A DNA stretch of 64,000 nt from the NCBI RefSeq assembly GCF_010915705.1, contig NZ_JAAIKE010000002.1, forward strand, positions 1 to 64,000, given 5' to 3'. A program made the position numbers and the translations under genes. This DNA is from Pseudotabrizicola algicola. GTDB taxonomy: Bacteria; Pseudomonadota; Alphaproteobacteria; Rhodobacterales; Rhodobacteraceae. This document shows, piece after piece, positions 1 through 9,033 of this stretch. Numbering within the stretch: the first letter of the stretch is position 1; each line of letters starts with the position of its first letter. The notes beneath the pieces were generated by a model. It was not told the DNA's origin. It searched no databases and worked only from the letters and a program-made list of their open reading frames with translations.

Positions 1-53
1 GCCTGGCGCAGCACGCCCATGATCTGGGCTTCGGTGAAACGGCTCTTCTTCAT
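1..53 (-). mobile_element. IS3-family transposase OrfA, N-terminal fragment cut by the window edge
   Basis: The reverse strand starts with ATG at 53 and reads MKKSRFTEAQIMGVLRQA before the window edge. This is the opening of OrfA helix-turn-helix proteins of IS3-family elements (IS407-like group). A good ribosome binding site, GAGGAGATTCCG, sits directly before the ATG. OrfA binds the element's ends and, through frameshifting with OrfB, makes the DDE transposase. Only 17 complete codons are inside the window, so nothing can be said about whether the element is intact. Its left terminus should lie within roughly the first 150 bases, but I could not define an inverted repeat. Confidence 0.85.
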
Positions 54-500
54 CGGAATCTCCTCGTTCATCCTGCCGAGAAAATTCTACTTCCGCATCC
101 CCTTAACCATGGGGAGGATTACCGGTGGATGTCGACAGGTGAAGGCGCATCTTCACCGCCTCTGTCCCTCTCCCCGTCCGAAAGGGCCGCGCCAATCGCC
201 GGCCCGAAACGGTCCCTGGACCGCACACCGGGGAGCCTTCCGGGAAAGGGCCGATTTGGCACGAGAAATTCCTCTCCGCGGGCCACCGATTCGGCACCGC
301 CGCGAGACGACCCGAGGTCTGCAACTATCGTCAAAGTTGGAACAATCTCAATTGTGGCAAACTAAAGGCGACAAAGTGGCCGCAATACGCAACCCTAAAT
401 TGTAAAACACAGTAACTTTCTGAATTTGATGGACTGTCCCATCCGTTTTATAGACATCTATCCTAAAGATATGTCGTTTGGTCGATAGGATTGTGAGCCT
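54..500. other. Gene-poor stretch between the IS fragment and the first secreted-protein gene
   Basis: No convincing coding sequence is seen. The first part should contain the untranslated leader and terminus of the IS element. A small hairpin, GGTGAAG - 6 nt - CTTCACC, lies at 138-157. From about 310 to 500 the DNA looks AT-richer than the rest of the window, as expected for a promoter region of foreign-looking DNA. I saw no clear -35/-10 pair. Confidence 0.5.
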
Positions 501-1475
501 ATGGTGCGTGCCACCTCTCTGTTCTTTAACCAGTTTGTTGTGTCGCTTGTTCTTTGCGCAGGTGCTGCGCATGCCCAAACCATACCTGCAAAAATCGACC
601 GCGATCTGGAAAACCAGATCGACTTCCGTGTTACGGATTTTGGCGTTTGCCTTGAGCAGCATACCTGCACTGTCGGCGGTGTCACGCTTTCTGCCTTCCG
701 GCAGACCGCGTCTGGCGAGGCCGCCCCTGCCACGCTTTACTGGGACCCGATTGACGGCATTGGTATTCTTGGCGGCGGCCAGAATGACGAAATCGACTTT
801 GACGAAACCCTGGTCGTGAAGTTTGACCGCAATGTCGATGTTTCCGGCATCTGGCTGAGCGACCTGTTCGAGGCGGAAGCGCAGCGCTATGGCGCGAGGC
901 CGACAGCAGGTTCCGACGGAGAAGTCGCCCAAGTCGATTTGCGGCGTTCAGGTGCTTCGCAAGCGCAAGTTATTGTGAATGCAGAAGAAGAGCTTCCCGC
1001 GCGGATGTTCAATACCTCCGTCGCGCCATCGGTGTTTTCCGGCAGGGGCGATCTGCTCAAGCGGGTGGTGGTCAGCGAAGAGAGCGTGGTTTCTCTGGTC
1101 TCGGCAGAGGGCACCAGAAATCTTGGCAACATGACCGGCGGCACAGGATTGGAAGACGCCGACAAACGCGAGTTGTTTGCTGGCCTGCCCACGGTCGAGA
1201 TCGACACAGGCCGTTTGCTTTCCCTGATTGACGGTGTGGTTTTGTTGCCCGCCGGCGAAGAAAACGCAGGCCGCGTGGCAAATCTGGTAAAAGGCGGCAC
1301 GTCGCTTTCCAATTTGTACAGTGCCGGCAAAACTTTCAGGGCAAGCTCTGATGTTTCAAATGGCGAAGTGGCAAATTATTTCGAAACAGCCATTTCAACG
1401 GATGAAATTGTTTTCTCGGCTCCGTTCAGCACAAGCAACGAGTTTTCGGTTGCGGGCATCATGGTGCTGAAATGA
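501..1475 (+). CDS. Predicted secreted protein of unknown function
   Basis: The 324-residue product begins with a typical signal peptide, hydrophobic from about residue 8 to 22 and ending AHA before QTIP, so it is probably exported. The mature part is acidic and beta-rich in appearance, with two cysteines near residues 50 and 56 (GVCLEQHTCTVGG) and a run rich in Gly/Asp (GGGQNDEIDFDET). I recognise no domain and no C-terminal sorting motif. It overlaps the next gene by four bases (ATGA), so the two are translationally coupled. Neighbouring glycan genes and an IS fragment suggest an accessory, surface-related role; that is inference. Confidence 0.7.
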   Translation: MVRATSLFFNQFVVSLVLCAGAAHAQTIPAKIDRDLENQIDFRVTDFGVCLEQHTCTVGGVTLSAFRQTASGEAAPATLYWDPIDGIGILGGGQNDEIDFDETLVVKFDRNVDVSGIWLSDLFEAEAQRYGARPTAGSDGEVAQVDLRRSGASQAQVIVNAEEELPARMFNTSVAPSVFSGRGDLLKRVVVSEESVVSLVSAEGTRNLGNMTGGTGLEDADKRELFAGLPTVEIDTGRLLSLIDGVVLLPAGEENAGRVANLVKGGTSLSNLYSAGKTFRASSDVSNGEVANYFETAISTDEIVFSAPFSTSNEFSVAGIMVLK

Positions 1476-2182
1476 AGTTCAAACAATTTATGTTCTTCAA
1501 GAAACTGGTCATGGGATCGCTGATCGCCTCGCGCGCGGCGGCGTCAGGCATGCCTGTGCCTGCGCCAGTTCCTCATGAAGAAACCGGCTGGACAAACGCA
1601 CGCCGCGAGGTCGAGGCCATTTACGTCAGCGCCACGATTGCGCCACTGCCGCCCTTCGTCGCCATGGAAAACAGGCGGCTGCCGCTGGCTGAAGCCGTGA
1701 TTGAATCCTATACCCGCACCCCGAGTTCCGACTGGTTTGCGGTCGATAGCCATTGGGCCGCATTTCTGGCTGCATCGGGAAGTGCTGCCGATATGGCAGT
1801 TTTTCTGGAAGCCAGATCCCGCATAGCCACATCTGCCTTTGACGGCGCGGCGCCCGCGACGCGCGAGCAGTATATCGACCAGTGGCTCGTCAAGACGTCT
1901 GCCTGTTATGATGACGGCGGCGGCAACTGTGGCGTGGGTGTCGGTCTTGGCGGCGGGAACGGCACCGGCAACGAAGGGGGCGGTGTCGGCCCTGGAACAA
2001 CCGAGCCTCCGGGCGGTGGCCCGCCGTCTAATACACCTCCGGGCGGCGGCCCTCCTGCCGATGGTCCCCCATCAGGGCCGCCCTCAGGTGGTCCTCCGGG
2101 TGGCGGTCCTCCCGGTGGTGGTCCTCCCGGTGGTGGTCCGCCTTCAGGCGGCCCTCCGGGTGGTCCGCCAGGCAAGGCATAA
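1472..2182 (+). CDS. Predicted exported protein with a long Pro/Gly-rich C-terminal tail
   Basis: This 236-residue product is coupled to the preceding gene by an ATGA overlap. It has a hydrophobic N-terminus with basic residues first (MKFKQFMFFKK...LIASRAAASG), a helical-looking middle of about 120 residues, then from about residue 150 a low-complexity tail: Gly-rich (GVGVGLGGGNGTG) followed by about 60 residues built from GGGPP, PPSGGPP and similar units. Such tails are usually extended linkers in secreted or envelope proteins. The body matches no family I know. Pairing with the upstream secreted protein suggests they act together. Confidence 0.65.
   Translation: MKFKQFMFFKKLVMGSLIASRAAASGMPVPAPVPHEETGWTNARREVEAIYVSATIAPLPPFVAMENRRLPLAEAVIESYTRTPSSDWFAVDSHWAAFLAASGSAADMAVFLEARSRIATSAFDGAAPATREQYIDQWLVKTSACYDDGGGNCGVGVGLGGGNGTGNEGGGVGPGTTEPPGGGPPSNTPPGGGPPADGPPSGPPSGGPPGGGPPGGGPPGGGPPSGGPPGGPPGKA
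2008..2176 (+). repeat. Tandem GGxCCx-type coding repeat for the PPGGG tail
   Basis: Degenerate units such as GGTGGTCCTCCCGGT recur in tandem, with identical neighbouring copies around 2104-2140, and encode repeated Gly-Gly-Pro-Pro blocks. Near-identical adjacent units make this tract prone to slippage, so tail length may vary between strains. The reverse strand is also open here as a mirror Pro/Gly frame, which is a consequence of the repeat and not a gene. Confidence 0.7.
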
Positions 2183-2247
2183 ACCTTGGTCAGGTCGGCG
2201 GCATGAGCGACGTCGGCCTGTTCCGCCCGTTTGTCTTGTCGACTGGG

Positions 2248-2556
2248 TCAGCGAAACACGACGTTAAACTGTTGGCCCATGCGTTGGCTCAGAGACGATT
2301 CGCCTCTTCCCGTCGCAACGAGACAGGCAAGCCCGCTCGGCGTTTCGACCAACATCGTCCATCGCCCGGTTTTCTCGGACGCATACACCAATACGGAGTG
2401 GTTTTCACGGGCTTGGCCGGTGTAGGCAAGACGCTCGCCGAACTTGGACCCAAGCCGCGCCTGAACGACACTGCTTTCTGCGCATGTTGCTGCAACTGAC
2501 TGACCCGCAAATGCGACTTGTGCCACAGCGACCGCAGCTAAAACGACTGCTTTCAT
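2248..2556 (-). CDS. Small exported protein of unknown function
   Basis: The 102-residue product starts with a clear signal peptide (MKAVVLAAVAVAQVAFAGQSVAA) leaving a mature protein of about 80 residues with two cysteines, near residues 25 and 78, that could form a disulphide. Motifs such as RENHSVLVYASEKTGRWTML and ETPSGLACLVATGRGES resemble small periplasmic proteins common in Rhodobacterales, but I cannot name the family. It is transcribed towards the Pro/Gly-tail gene (convergent) and stands alone. Function unknown. Confidence 0.65.
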   Translation of the reverse strand: MKAVVLAAVAVAQVAFAGQSVAATCAESSVVQARLGSKFGERLAYTGQARENHSVLVYASEKTGRWTMLVETPSGLACLVATGRGESSLSQRMGQQFNVVFR

Positions 2557-2727
2557 GTTTACCTCATTTCAGCCAGGTGAGCCTCTCGACGGTCTCCATC
2601 CTAACCAATCCCAAACGCAGTTTCCCGAGAGCAGACGGATGTCATGCCCTGACATTGGTCTGTGTGACCGGAAAATGGGGCAGAGATGCGACCGACCCGC
2701 GCCCAAACGATGGTTAAACGCGATGAA

Positions 2728-3272
2728 TTATGGTGTGCCGCGAGACCAGATCAGCCGCCCGTCCGACAGGGCCCGCAGTTGTGCGATGCCAAACCGCGGC
2801 GCTATCGACTGCACGACCGCGACCGGATCGCCCCCTGCCAGGGGCAGGCAGCAAAACCCGTAACGTGCAAGCAACGGGATCGGTACCATCGTTTCGCAAA
2901 GGAACACGGGGCGCAGAAAGGGACGGAAATTATGCTCGGTCATGAAGTCGAGCAATTGCGCCCCCAACCTTGAAGCGGCTCGTCACCGATCAGGATCGCC
3001 GCCGTCACCAGATCAGCCTGTCTGACATCTTGCGCGATCAGACCAAGCGGCGGGGGCAGCGCGGCGACCCCCGCGGGCGGATTGGCGCGAAGGATCGGGG
3101 GCGGCGGCACCTGCGTGCGGAGCGGTCTTTTGCCAAAGGCAACATTCGCCTCGAACGCCAAGCCGGAGAGGATTTCGTCGAGCATTGCGCGGAATTCGTG
3201 TTGGACGAGCCGCGCCTCCTTGCGCCCCTCGTCTTCGGAATGGTCCGGCCAGAACGGTTTCTGCACGCTCAC
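2728..3272 (-). pseudogene. Frameshifted ORF of unknown function at the end of the glycosyltransferase operon
   Basis: Two partial reading frames abut here. The upstream one starts at 3272 (MSVQKPFWPDHSEDEGRKEA) and stops at 2940; the other continues in a different frame to 2728 (LLDFMTEHNFRPFLRPVFL...RLIWSRGTP). Adding one G to the five-G run (plus-strand C run 2961-2965) joins them exactly, giving a 181-residue protein that reads GDEPLQGWGAQLLDF across the join. The first frame overlaps the upstream glycosyltransferase stop by four bases, so this was the last gene of that operon. It could be a true disruption, a sequencing error in the homopolymer, or a slippage site. No family recognised. 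Confidence 0.65.
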
Positions 3273-4990
3273 TCTCCGCCTGACGGTGACAGAAGGAACC
3301 GCGCCGCCTCGGCCGCCCCGTTTTCGATCCGTGGCCGGTGCGTAAAGACCGCCCCCGCGTTCACCGCGTCAAAAAACCTGTCCAGCACCGGTTTGGTTTG
3401 CAAGCGTGCCTCGGGTGAAAGCCAGTCTGCCCAGCCGTTTTCAAACGCGAACCTTGCCCTTTCGCTTTGATTGTCGAGTCTTTGATGGGCCATCGGCACA
3501 AACAAAAGCGGAAACTCGGTGCGCAAGACAAGTTCGTGAAAGCTGTTGTAACCCACCGCCGAGATCGCGCCATCAAACGCCTGAAGAAACCGGCCCAAGG
3601 GATAGATGCTGCGCAAGTCATCCTGCACGAGATGGGGACTTGGCACGCGGGCCAGTGGCGAGCGGACCCATATCAGCCGCACCTTAGCACGCGCCGCAGC
3701 CTCTGCGATCTGACGCGGCAGCCCCCCCAGCAAATCAAAGGCATCGCCGCCCAAGCTGACAAGACAGGTTTTTCGACGGCTGAACCGGCCAAGACGCAAA
3801 GCCCGCCGCGCCTCTGCCTTGCCCAAGGCTTCATTGCCGATGGCAAACGTGATGGGCGGGGTTGTTCTGGTTATCGACAGGCCTTGCGTCCTAGGGTCGA
3901 CCTGCGCCGTCGGCCCTGTGTCCCATTCCTGTGCCAGATCCCCCGGCACGACGACAGCGGTGGCGTATTGCGCGCCGCCAAGCGGCAGCGGATTTGCCAG
4001 CGGGTTCCACATGCCGCGTCGCACCCACATGATATCCGGCGCAGCGCACAAGGGATCACGCACGGCTTCGATCAGGGTCATGTCGATGATGCTGCCATCG
4101 ACGACAACTGCTTTCGGCTTCAGGCGGCGCAGGGTCTGGACAAGGTCCGACACTTCCCAACAGTGCCAGTCTTCGACCCGACAGCCCAGATGTTTCGGGG
4201 TATGACGTACATGGACGAAATAGCCCGCCGCCTGAATGATGGCGGCACCTTGCGAATAGCACCAGAACTCGATGCGCGATCCGGCCTGCATCGACAATTC
4301 GTCGGCAATCGCAAGCATCCGGGTCAGATGACCCAGACCGACCCCGTTTGGCACGACAATCAGAAAGGCATTCTCGCCGATGGCCCCCGTGGTGGCGCCG
4401 GTTTCATTGCACCGCTGGCAGCAATCGTAAAGGTCATCGCTCTGGACAGAGGAAAGATCGAACCGCACCGTCCTGCGCAGCCGTGACCAGTTCCACGCAT
4501 CGATATCGATCGCCGCCGTGTCCGAGCAGATCGTGCCTTCCCTTTCGTTCACACGCACCGTTCTGCGCGCATCGGCAACCGGTGCGCCCTTCGAAGGGAG
4601 AACAGCGACTGGCCTGCGCAGACGCGTGGCAAAAGTTTGCGCTGCCTGTTCGGTCAGGGCCAACAATTCGACGGGCACTTCGGGCGAGGCCTGCAGAACT
4701 GCCGCCAGCAATTGCAGGCCCCTCTCCCATTCCTCCTTTTGCATCAAAGCGTCTTGGCGCCGCAACAGAATCTGGACGCGGCCCGTGGCAGGCGGATCAA
4801 AGGCACGGCTGAGAAAGGCTGTCTGGCTGGTAAAAAACCGGTCTTCCGTGCCGTTCGCCGCGTCATCTTCAAGCAGGATGCACAGCCCCGGCTCTGCCGA
4901 AATCAGATCATCGCAAATGACTGCCGTCATCCGGTCTTCGGGTTCCGACAGCAGGCTGACAACACGCGAAGGGTCTGGAGCGGGCATCAA
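3269..4990 (-). CDS. GT-B fold glycosyltransferase, GT28 (MurG/UGT)-like
   Basis: The 573-residue product has an unrecognised N-terminal region of about 200 residues, then a GT-B pattern: VVPNGVGLGHLTRMLAIA at about 213-229, matching the glycine/histidine loop of GT28 and UGT-type enzymes, and a C-terminal donor-site-like segment ISAVGYNSFHELVLRTEFP at about 476-494 followed by FVPM. It probably transfers a nucleotide-sugar-derived sugar to a surface glycan; donor and acceptor cannot be read from sequence. It overlaps the stop of the upstream TPR-glycosyltransferase gene by four bases (ATGA) and is itself overlapped by the frameshifted ORF, so the three form one operon. Confidence 0.75.
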   Translation of the reverse strand: MMPAPDPSRVVSLLSEPEDRMTAVICDDLISAEPGLCILLEDDAANGTEDRFFTSQTAFLSRAFDPPATGRVQILLRRQDALMQKEEWERGLQLLAAVLQASPEVPVELLALTEQAAQTFATRLRRPVAVLPSKGAPVADARRTVRVNEREGTICSDTAAIDIDAWNWSRLRRTVRFDLSSVQSDDLYDCCQRCNETGATTGAIGENAFLIVVPNGVGLGHLTRMLAIADELSMQAGSRIEFWCYSQGAAIIQAAGYFVHVRHTPKHLGCRVEDWHCWEVSDLVQTLRRLKPKAVVVDGSIIDMTLIEAVRDPLCAAPDIMWVRRGMWNPLANPLPLGGAQYATAVVVPGDLAQEWDTGPTAQVDPRTQGLSITRTTPPITFAIGNEALGKAEARRALRLGRFSRRKTCLVSLGGDAFDLLGGLPRQIAEAAARAKVRLIWVRSPLARVPSPHLVQDDLRSIYPLGRFLQAFDGAISAVGYNSFHELVLRTEFPLLFVPMAHQRLDNQSERARFAFENGWADWLSPEARLQTKPVLDRFFDAVNAGAVFTHRPRIENGAAEAARFLLSPSGGE

Positions 4991-7257
4991 ACCAGAACCT
5001 GCGCGTGGTCGATCCGGTAGAGCTTCAAAGTCTCGTCTGCCAGTTTGGTCACGTCATACTTGTTGCGAACAGCCAGAACATTTGCCTCTTGCTGCGACCA
5101 GTCCAGACCGGAAATCCAGTCCTCGATCAGCGTCGCCGCCGTTTCCGGATCGGCATCGACGGGCAAGATGAGGTTACCGGGCATAAGCGCTTCCTTCACA
5201 CCTCCGACATCGCAAGCCGCGACGGCAAGACCACAGCACTGCGCCTCTATGACGACGTTGGGGGTGCCTTCGACCCGCGACATCAGAAGCAAGATATCTG
5301 CATCCCCATAGATCGCCCCGGCAGACGAGAGATTTCCGGCAACGACAAGATCATGAAGACCGAGTTCGCCTTTGAGCGCTTCGATCTCGCTCAGGAACGG
5401 GCCGCTTCCGACAATCTTTGGCTGCACCTTTATCCTGCCACGGGCGCGCAGGCGCGCAACAGTCCGCATCCAAAGCTCGGGTCGCTTGTTGGCGGCCAGA
5501 CGGAATACGCCCACGATCCGGACCGGCCTTTCGCCGCGCCCCGCCGGTTCGGTTCGCAACAGCGGAAAGGCCTTGGTGTCGATGGCATTGTGCAGGACGC
5601 TCAGCGTGCCCTCTGGCAGGTCAAGCCATGCCTGATAGTCGCGCACCCCGGCTTCAGAGTTTGCCGCCATCTGGACCGACGCGGCCTTGCACAGCATCCG
5701 GTAAATGCCGCGGTAACTTTCCCCATCCGCCAAAAGGCGCCGATTGGGCTGCATATTGCGGGCGGTCAGGATTATCCTTGGCGTTCCCGCCATTATTCCG
5801 GCCAGCCCCGCGGCTATGGACGACCGGTCCTGCCAGCCGTGAATGACCGATGGGCGCTCCTTCAGGCAAAGGCCGAGAAGCGGCAACAGATCGGCACGCA
5901 ACCTGCGCGGCATCAGCGCCAGAAGCCTGCGATAATCGGGGGGCAAATCCGGAGCAGAGGCGTTCTGGCTTTGCAGGTTGACAATGGTGACCCCTAAATC
6001 CTCCAGCGCCACCCGAAAATGCCCATGCCCGAGTTCGTCCGCTGAGGAGAACAGCGCCACGATCAGGCGATCGGGATCAAGACCCGCCCCCAAGAGCGAT
6101 TTCACCAGCAGCACGAACTGGCGTTCCGCCCCACCGGCGGCAAGGGTCGCATTTACCAGCAGTATCTTGCCATCCGCCGCTGCCTTGTTGTCCTGTGTGC
6201 GGGCCATATCGGACAGGGCCGGCAGCAAAACATGCGGACTTGTGATCCTGGCCGCTTTGGCCGGATTTCTCAGGTCCAGATCGGACAAGCCCAAAAGCGG
6301 TCTTGCCTGCTGCATCAACTCTATAGCGGCTGCGTTGAACACCAGCCCTTGTGTGGTCAGCCATGCTGCAAGCCCGATATGCCCGGAATCCAGCAGCATG
6401 GTCATGATCTGCGCCCATGTCTCGGGCGTGTGGCGGCCCCGTTCGGCGGGCGCGGCTGCCGCGATGATCAAATCGCGGACGGCCCGGGATTGCAGCGCCG
6501 TTTGCAAGACCTCGATACGCGTCAACAGATCAACGCTTTCATCCGCAGTCTTCGGCCACATAAGGCCGGCAGCAGAACTGGCGGCGTCTTCGAACAGCTC
6601 GAATCTGGCTTGCAGTTGCATCACCTTCATTCGGGCCAGAGTGCTTTGGCCCGGATGGTCCTGCATGATACGGGTCCAATGCCCAATCGCCTTGGCCCAA
6701 TTCCGGGTCCGCTCTTCGATCCGCGCCTGACGTGTCAAAACCCTGAGGTCTTCGGGAAAGCGGTTTGCCAGCCTCTCGATCAGGCTCGACGCTTCATCAA
6801 GACGATCGAGCGCGCGCAGGGTGTCGACCCGCAAAAGCGCCAGATCAGGCTCGTCATCGGCAGCATCGAAGAGGTCGAGCGCGACACGCGGGTTCTCCTC
6901 GATCCATGCCCTGACCAGCGCCTGTTTGGCGGCATTGTTGGTCGGCCGATCCCCGAACTGGGCCGTAAGCAGCCGGATCGCCGCGCCCGCCATCCCCTGC
7001 TTCACCAATCGGTTTGCGTGGGTTATCGCCAGATCGCCATGCAGATGCTCTGCCTTCATCAGAATGGTGCAGGCAAGGGCGGCTGTTTCGGCATCGCCTT
7101 GACGGAGGCACGCGCGCGCCAGAACTTCCCAGTCGCCGGGGCTTTCGTCCGCCGAGATGTTCCACTCCAGCAGGGCGTCCAATGCCTGCCGCGTGCGCCT
7201 TGCCAGACACAGTTCCAGTATCCGAGAGCGAACTTGTGCCGCCGAAGGAGTTCGCAT
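4987..7257 (-). CDS. TPR-domain / GT4-family glycosyltransferase fusion
   Basis: The 756-residue product has an N-terminal half (about 1-330) of helical TPR-like pairs (ARACLRQGDAETAALACTIL, LRALDRLDEASSLIERLANR) and a C-terminal GT4 glycosyltransferase. GT4 hallmarks are AAGGAERQFVLLVKSL at about 373-388, GVFRLAANKRPEL at about 583-595, and the E-x7-E motif in SRVEGTPNVVIEA at about 661-673. TPR-GT fusions are typical of exopolysaccharide, O-antigen or protein-glycosylation clusters, where the TPR part recruits partners or acceptors. I chose ATG 7257; a TTG at 7272 is an alternative. It is divergent from the methyltransferase gene, with only about 40 bases between start codons. Confidence 0.8.
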   Translation of the reverse strand: MRTPSAAQVRSRILELCLARRTRQALDALLEWNISADESPGDWEVLARACLRQGDAETAALACTILMKAEHLHGDLAITHANRLVKQGMAGAAIRLLTAQFGDRPTNNAAKQALVRAWIEENPRVALDLFDAADDEPDLALLRVDTLRALDRLDEASSLIERLANRFPEDLRVLTRQARIEERTRNWAKAIGHWTRIMQDHPGQSTLARMKVMQLQARFELFEDAASSAAGLMWPKTADESVDLLTRIEVLQTALQSRAVRDLIIAAAAPAERGRHTPETWAQIMTMLLDSGHIGLAAWLTTQGLVFNAAAIELMQQARPLLGLSDLDLRNPAKAARITSPHVLLPALSDMARTQDNKAAADGKILLVNATLAAGGAERQFVLLVKSLLGAGLDPDRLIVALFSSADELGHGHFRVALEDLGVTIVNLQSQNASAPDLPPDYRRLLALMPRRLRADLLPLLGLCLKERPSVIHGWQDRSSIAAGLAGIMAGTPRIILTARNMQPNRRLLADGESYRGIYRMLCKAASVQMAANSEAGVRDYQAWLDLPEGTLSVLHNAIDTKAFPLLRTEPAGRGERPVRIVGVFRLAANKRPELWMRTVARLRARGRIKVQPKIVGSGPFLSEIEALKGELGLHDLVVAGNLSSAGAIYGDADILLLMSRVEGTPNVVIEAQCCGLAVAACDVGGVKEALMPGNLILPVDADPETAATLIEDWISGLDWSQQEANVLAVRNKYDVTKLADETLKLYRIDHAQVLV

Positions 7258-7299
7258 ACCGTCGCCCAACAAAACACCCTACGGAAGCCTTGTTGGAAA

Positions 7300-9033
7300 A
7301 TGACGCAAAACGGAAAAAGCCGCAAGCCGTTCAACATTTTGCGTGTCGATGACATACCTTCGATGGTCGGCAAGAGTGATGTGGCGGTGATTGAACGGCA
7401 TCTTGATCTGTTGCCAGCAAACGCGGTCATTTTGGAGTTCGGACCGTGGCTGGGCGGCGTGACGGCGCGTCTGGCGCGCCACGGTTCGGTGCATGTAGTC
7501 GACAATTTCATCTGGACGGCTCAACACGCAAAGCGCATCGAAAACCTTCTTGTTGCAGGTGCCTCGTTCAAAGAGGTGTTCTCGGAAAATCTGGCCGCTC
7601 TGGGGTGCTCGGCGACCATTCATGAGATGGATTTCGAAGACTTCAACTGGCCGGGGCCGATCATCGATTGCTGCATGATCGATGCGCCAAAAACTCCGGA
7701 ACTGGCACTGACGATTTTCAAGGCAATTGCGGGCTGGACAACGCCGGCCACGCTTATCCTGTTCAAGAATGCGCTGAACCCTGCTTATCCGGCGCTCGTG
7801 GAACTGATGGGCAAACTTGTGGCTGGCAACGTATTGGTTGAAAGCACTTTGCCTGCCCCTGCCTCTTGCAACACATTGGCCTGCTATGCCGGTCCGGAGT
7901 TTGCCAAGGCTGAAGAGATTGCCAAGACAGCAACACCGGAAACCGCGACGCGCAGCGACAGGGCATTTCAAGTCGTTCAACTTGCCAAACTGCTAGGTGA
8001 AAGCAATTGGACGGGCGCTTACGAATTGCTGTCCAATATGGAACCCAGCACCGCGGCGCAGACCGTCTGGCCTTCCATTGTGAAGCAGTTGAACAAACGT
8101 GTCCTCGCGGACCCGAACTTCGCGACCTTTGCCGATATGTTCGATTTCCACCATTCCAGCGCTGGCATGCAGCCCGGCGCAATCAGCCTGTCGCGGAGCC
8201 ATTCCCATCTGCTTCGGGCCTATTGGACGAACAACGCAGGCAAACCTTGGCGGGGACGCAGCTTTCACCCCGCGCTGCTTCAGGCAGCCTTCGACTACGG
8301 CTATATCGGCTGGCCCTCTAAGGTTCAGGCCATTGTGCGTGGAAAGGACATTCTGGATATCGGCTGTGGCCCCGGTCTGCACGGTCTGGGCTATCTGGCC
8401 GCCGGGGCAAACAGTTACCTTGGTGCGGACCCGATTGTTAAGCTGGACAAAGACCACGTCAAAAATCTGGCGCGCAAAACCAAAGAGCCATTCGGGTGGT
8501 CCCCTCGCGAGATCGCGACGCTGGTCGAGCCTTGGCGCGTGACACCGGAGCTGATCCAGACGCTGCCGGCCGACCGCGCTTTTGATGTCGCGACCCTGCA
8601 CAATGTCACCGAACATCTGATCCACATCGAGGATGTCTTCCGCGAAATCGCTTTGCGCCTAAGGCCGGGCGGCATAATTCTGTATAACCACCATAATTTT
8701 TACACGTGGAACGGGCATCACCTTCCTCCAAAGACTGTGGCCGCCATCGTTCCGGGCGATGCAGAGCAGATGAAATACACCGACTGGGCCCACATCGCCT
8801 ACAGGCCGGAACCGGACCATTACATTGCCCGTGGCCTGAACCGGATAAAACTGGACGACCTTCTGGCATTGACCTCGAAATACTTCGATATCCAGAGCAG
8901 CGAGGAAATCCTTGCGCGCCCCGAAAACGGCTCCACCAGACTGACGGACGATATTCGCCGCCGTTATCCTGATCTGACCGATCGCGACTTTCTGACCCAA
9001 AACCTTCTTGTAACGGCGAGCGTAAAGCTGTGA
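7300..9033 (+). CDS. Tandem SAM-dependent methyltransferase (two class I domains)
   Basis: The 577-residue product carries two Rossmann-type methyltransferase domains. The first (about 40-200) has the motif I-like VILEFGPWLGGVTARLARHG; the second (about 345-500) has the canonical ILDIGCGPGLHGLGYL and a post-motif AFDVATLHNVTEHLIHIEDV with LRLRPGGIILYNHHNF. The frame is open far upstream, but that part runs antisense to the glycosyltransferase; ATG 7300 was chosen because similarity to methyltransferases begins there. Between glycosyltransferases, it likely methylates sugars of a surface glycan, perhaps as a capping enzyme. Domain roles are inferred; the N-terminal domain's motif is divergent and may be structural. 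Confidence 0.75.
   Translation: MTQNGKSRKPFNILRVDDIPSMVGKSDVAVIERHLDLLPANAVILEFGPWLGGVTARLARHGSVHVVDNFIWTAQHAKRIENLLVAGASFKEVFSENLAALGCSATIHEMDFEDFNWPGPIIDCCMIDAPKTPELALTIFKAIAGWTTPATLILFKNALNPAYPALVELMGKLVAGNVLVESTLPAPASCNTLACYAGPEFAKAEEIAKTATPETATRSDRAFQVVQLAKLLGESNWTGAYELLSNMEPSTAAQTVWPSIVKQLNKRVLADPNFATFADMFDFHHSSAGMQPGAISLSRSHSHLLRAYWTNNAGKPWRGRSFHPALLQAAFDYGYIGWPSKVQAIVRGKDILDIGCGPGLHGLGYLAAGANSYLGADPIVKLDKDHVKNLARKTKEPFGWSPREIATLVEPWRVTPELIQTLPADRAFDVATLHNVTEHLIHIEDVFREIALRLRPGGIILYNHHNFYTWNGHHLPPKTVAAIVPGDAEQMKYTDWAHIAYRPEPDHYIARGLNRIKLDDLLALTSKYFDIQSSEEILARPENGSTRLTDDIRRRYPDLTDRDFLTQNLLVTASVKL

Noticed and set aside
501-1475. PEP-CTERM or other sorting signal on the first secreted protein
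   Set aside because: The C-terminus has no PEP motif followed by a membrane span and basic residues.
6232-7299. Upstream extension of the methyltransferase frame
   Set aside because: It runs antisense to the TPR-glycosyltransferase and has no domain; methyltransferase similarity begins after 7300.
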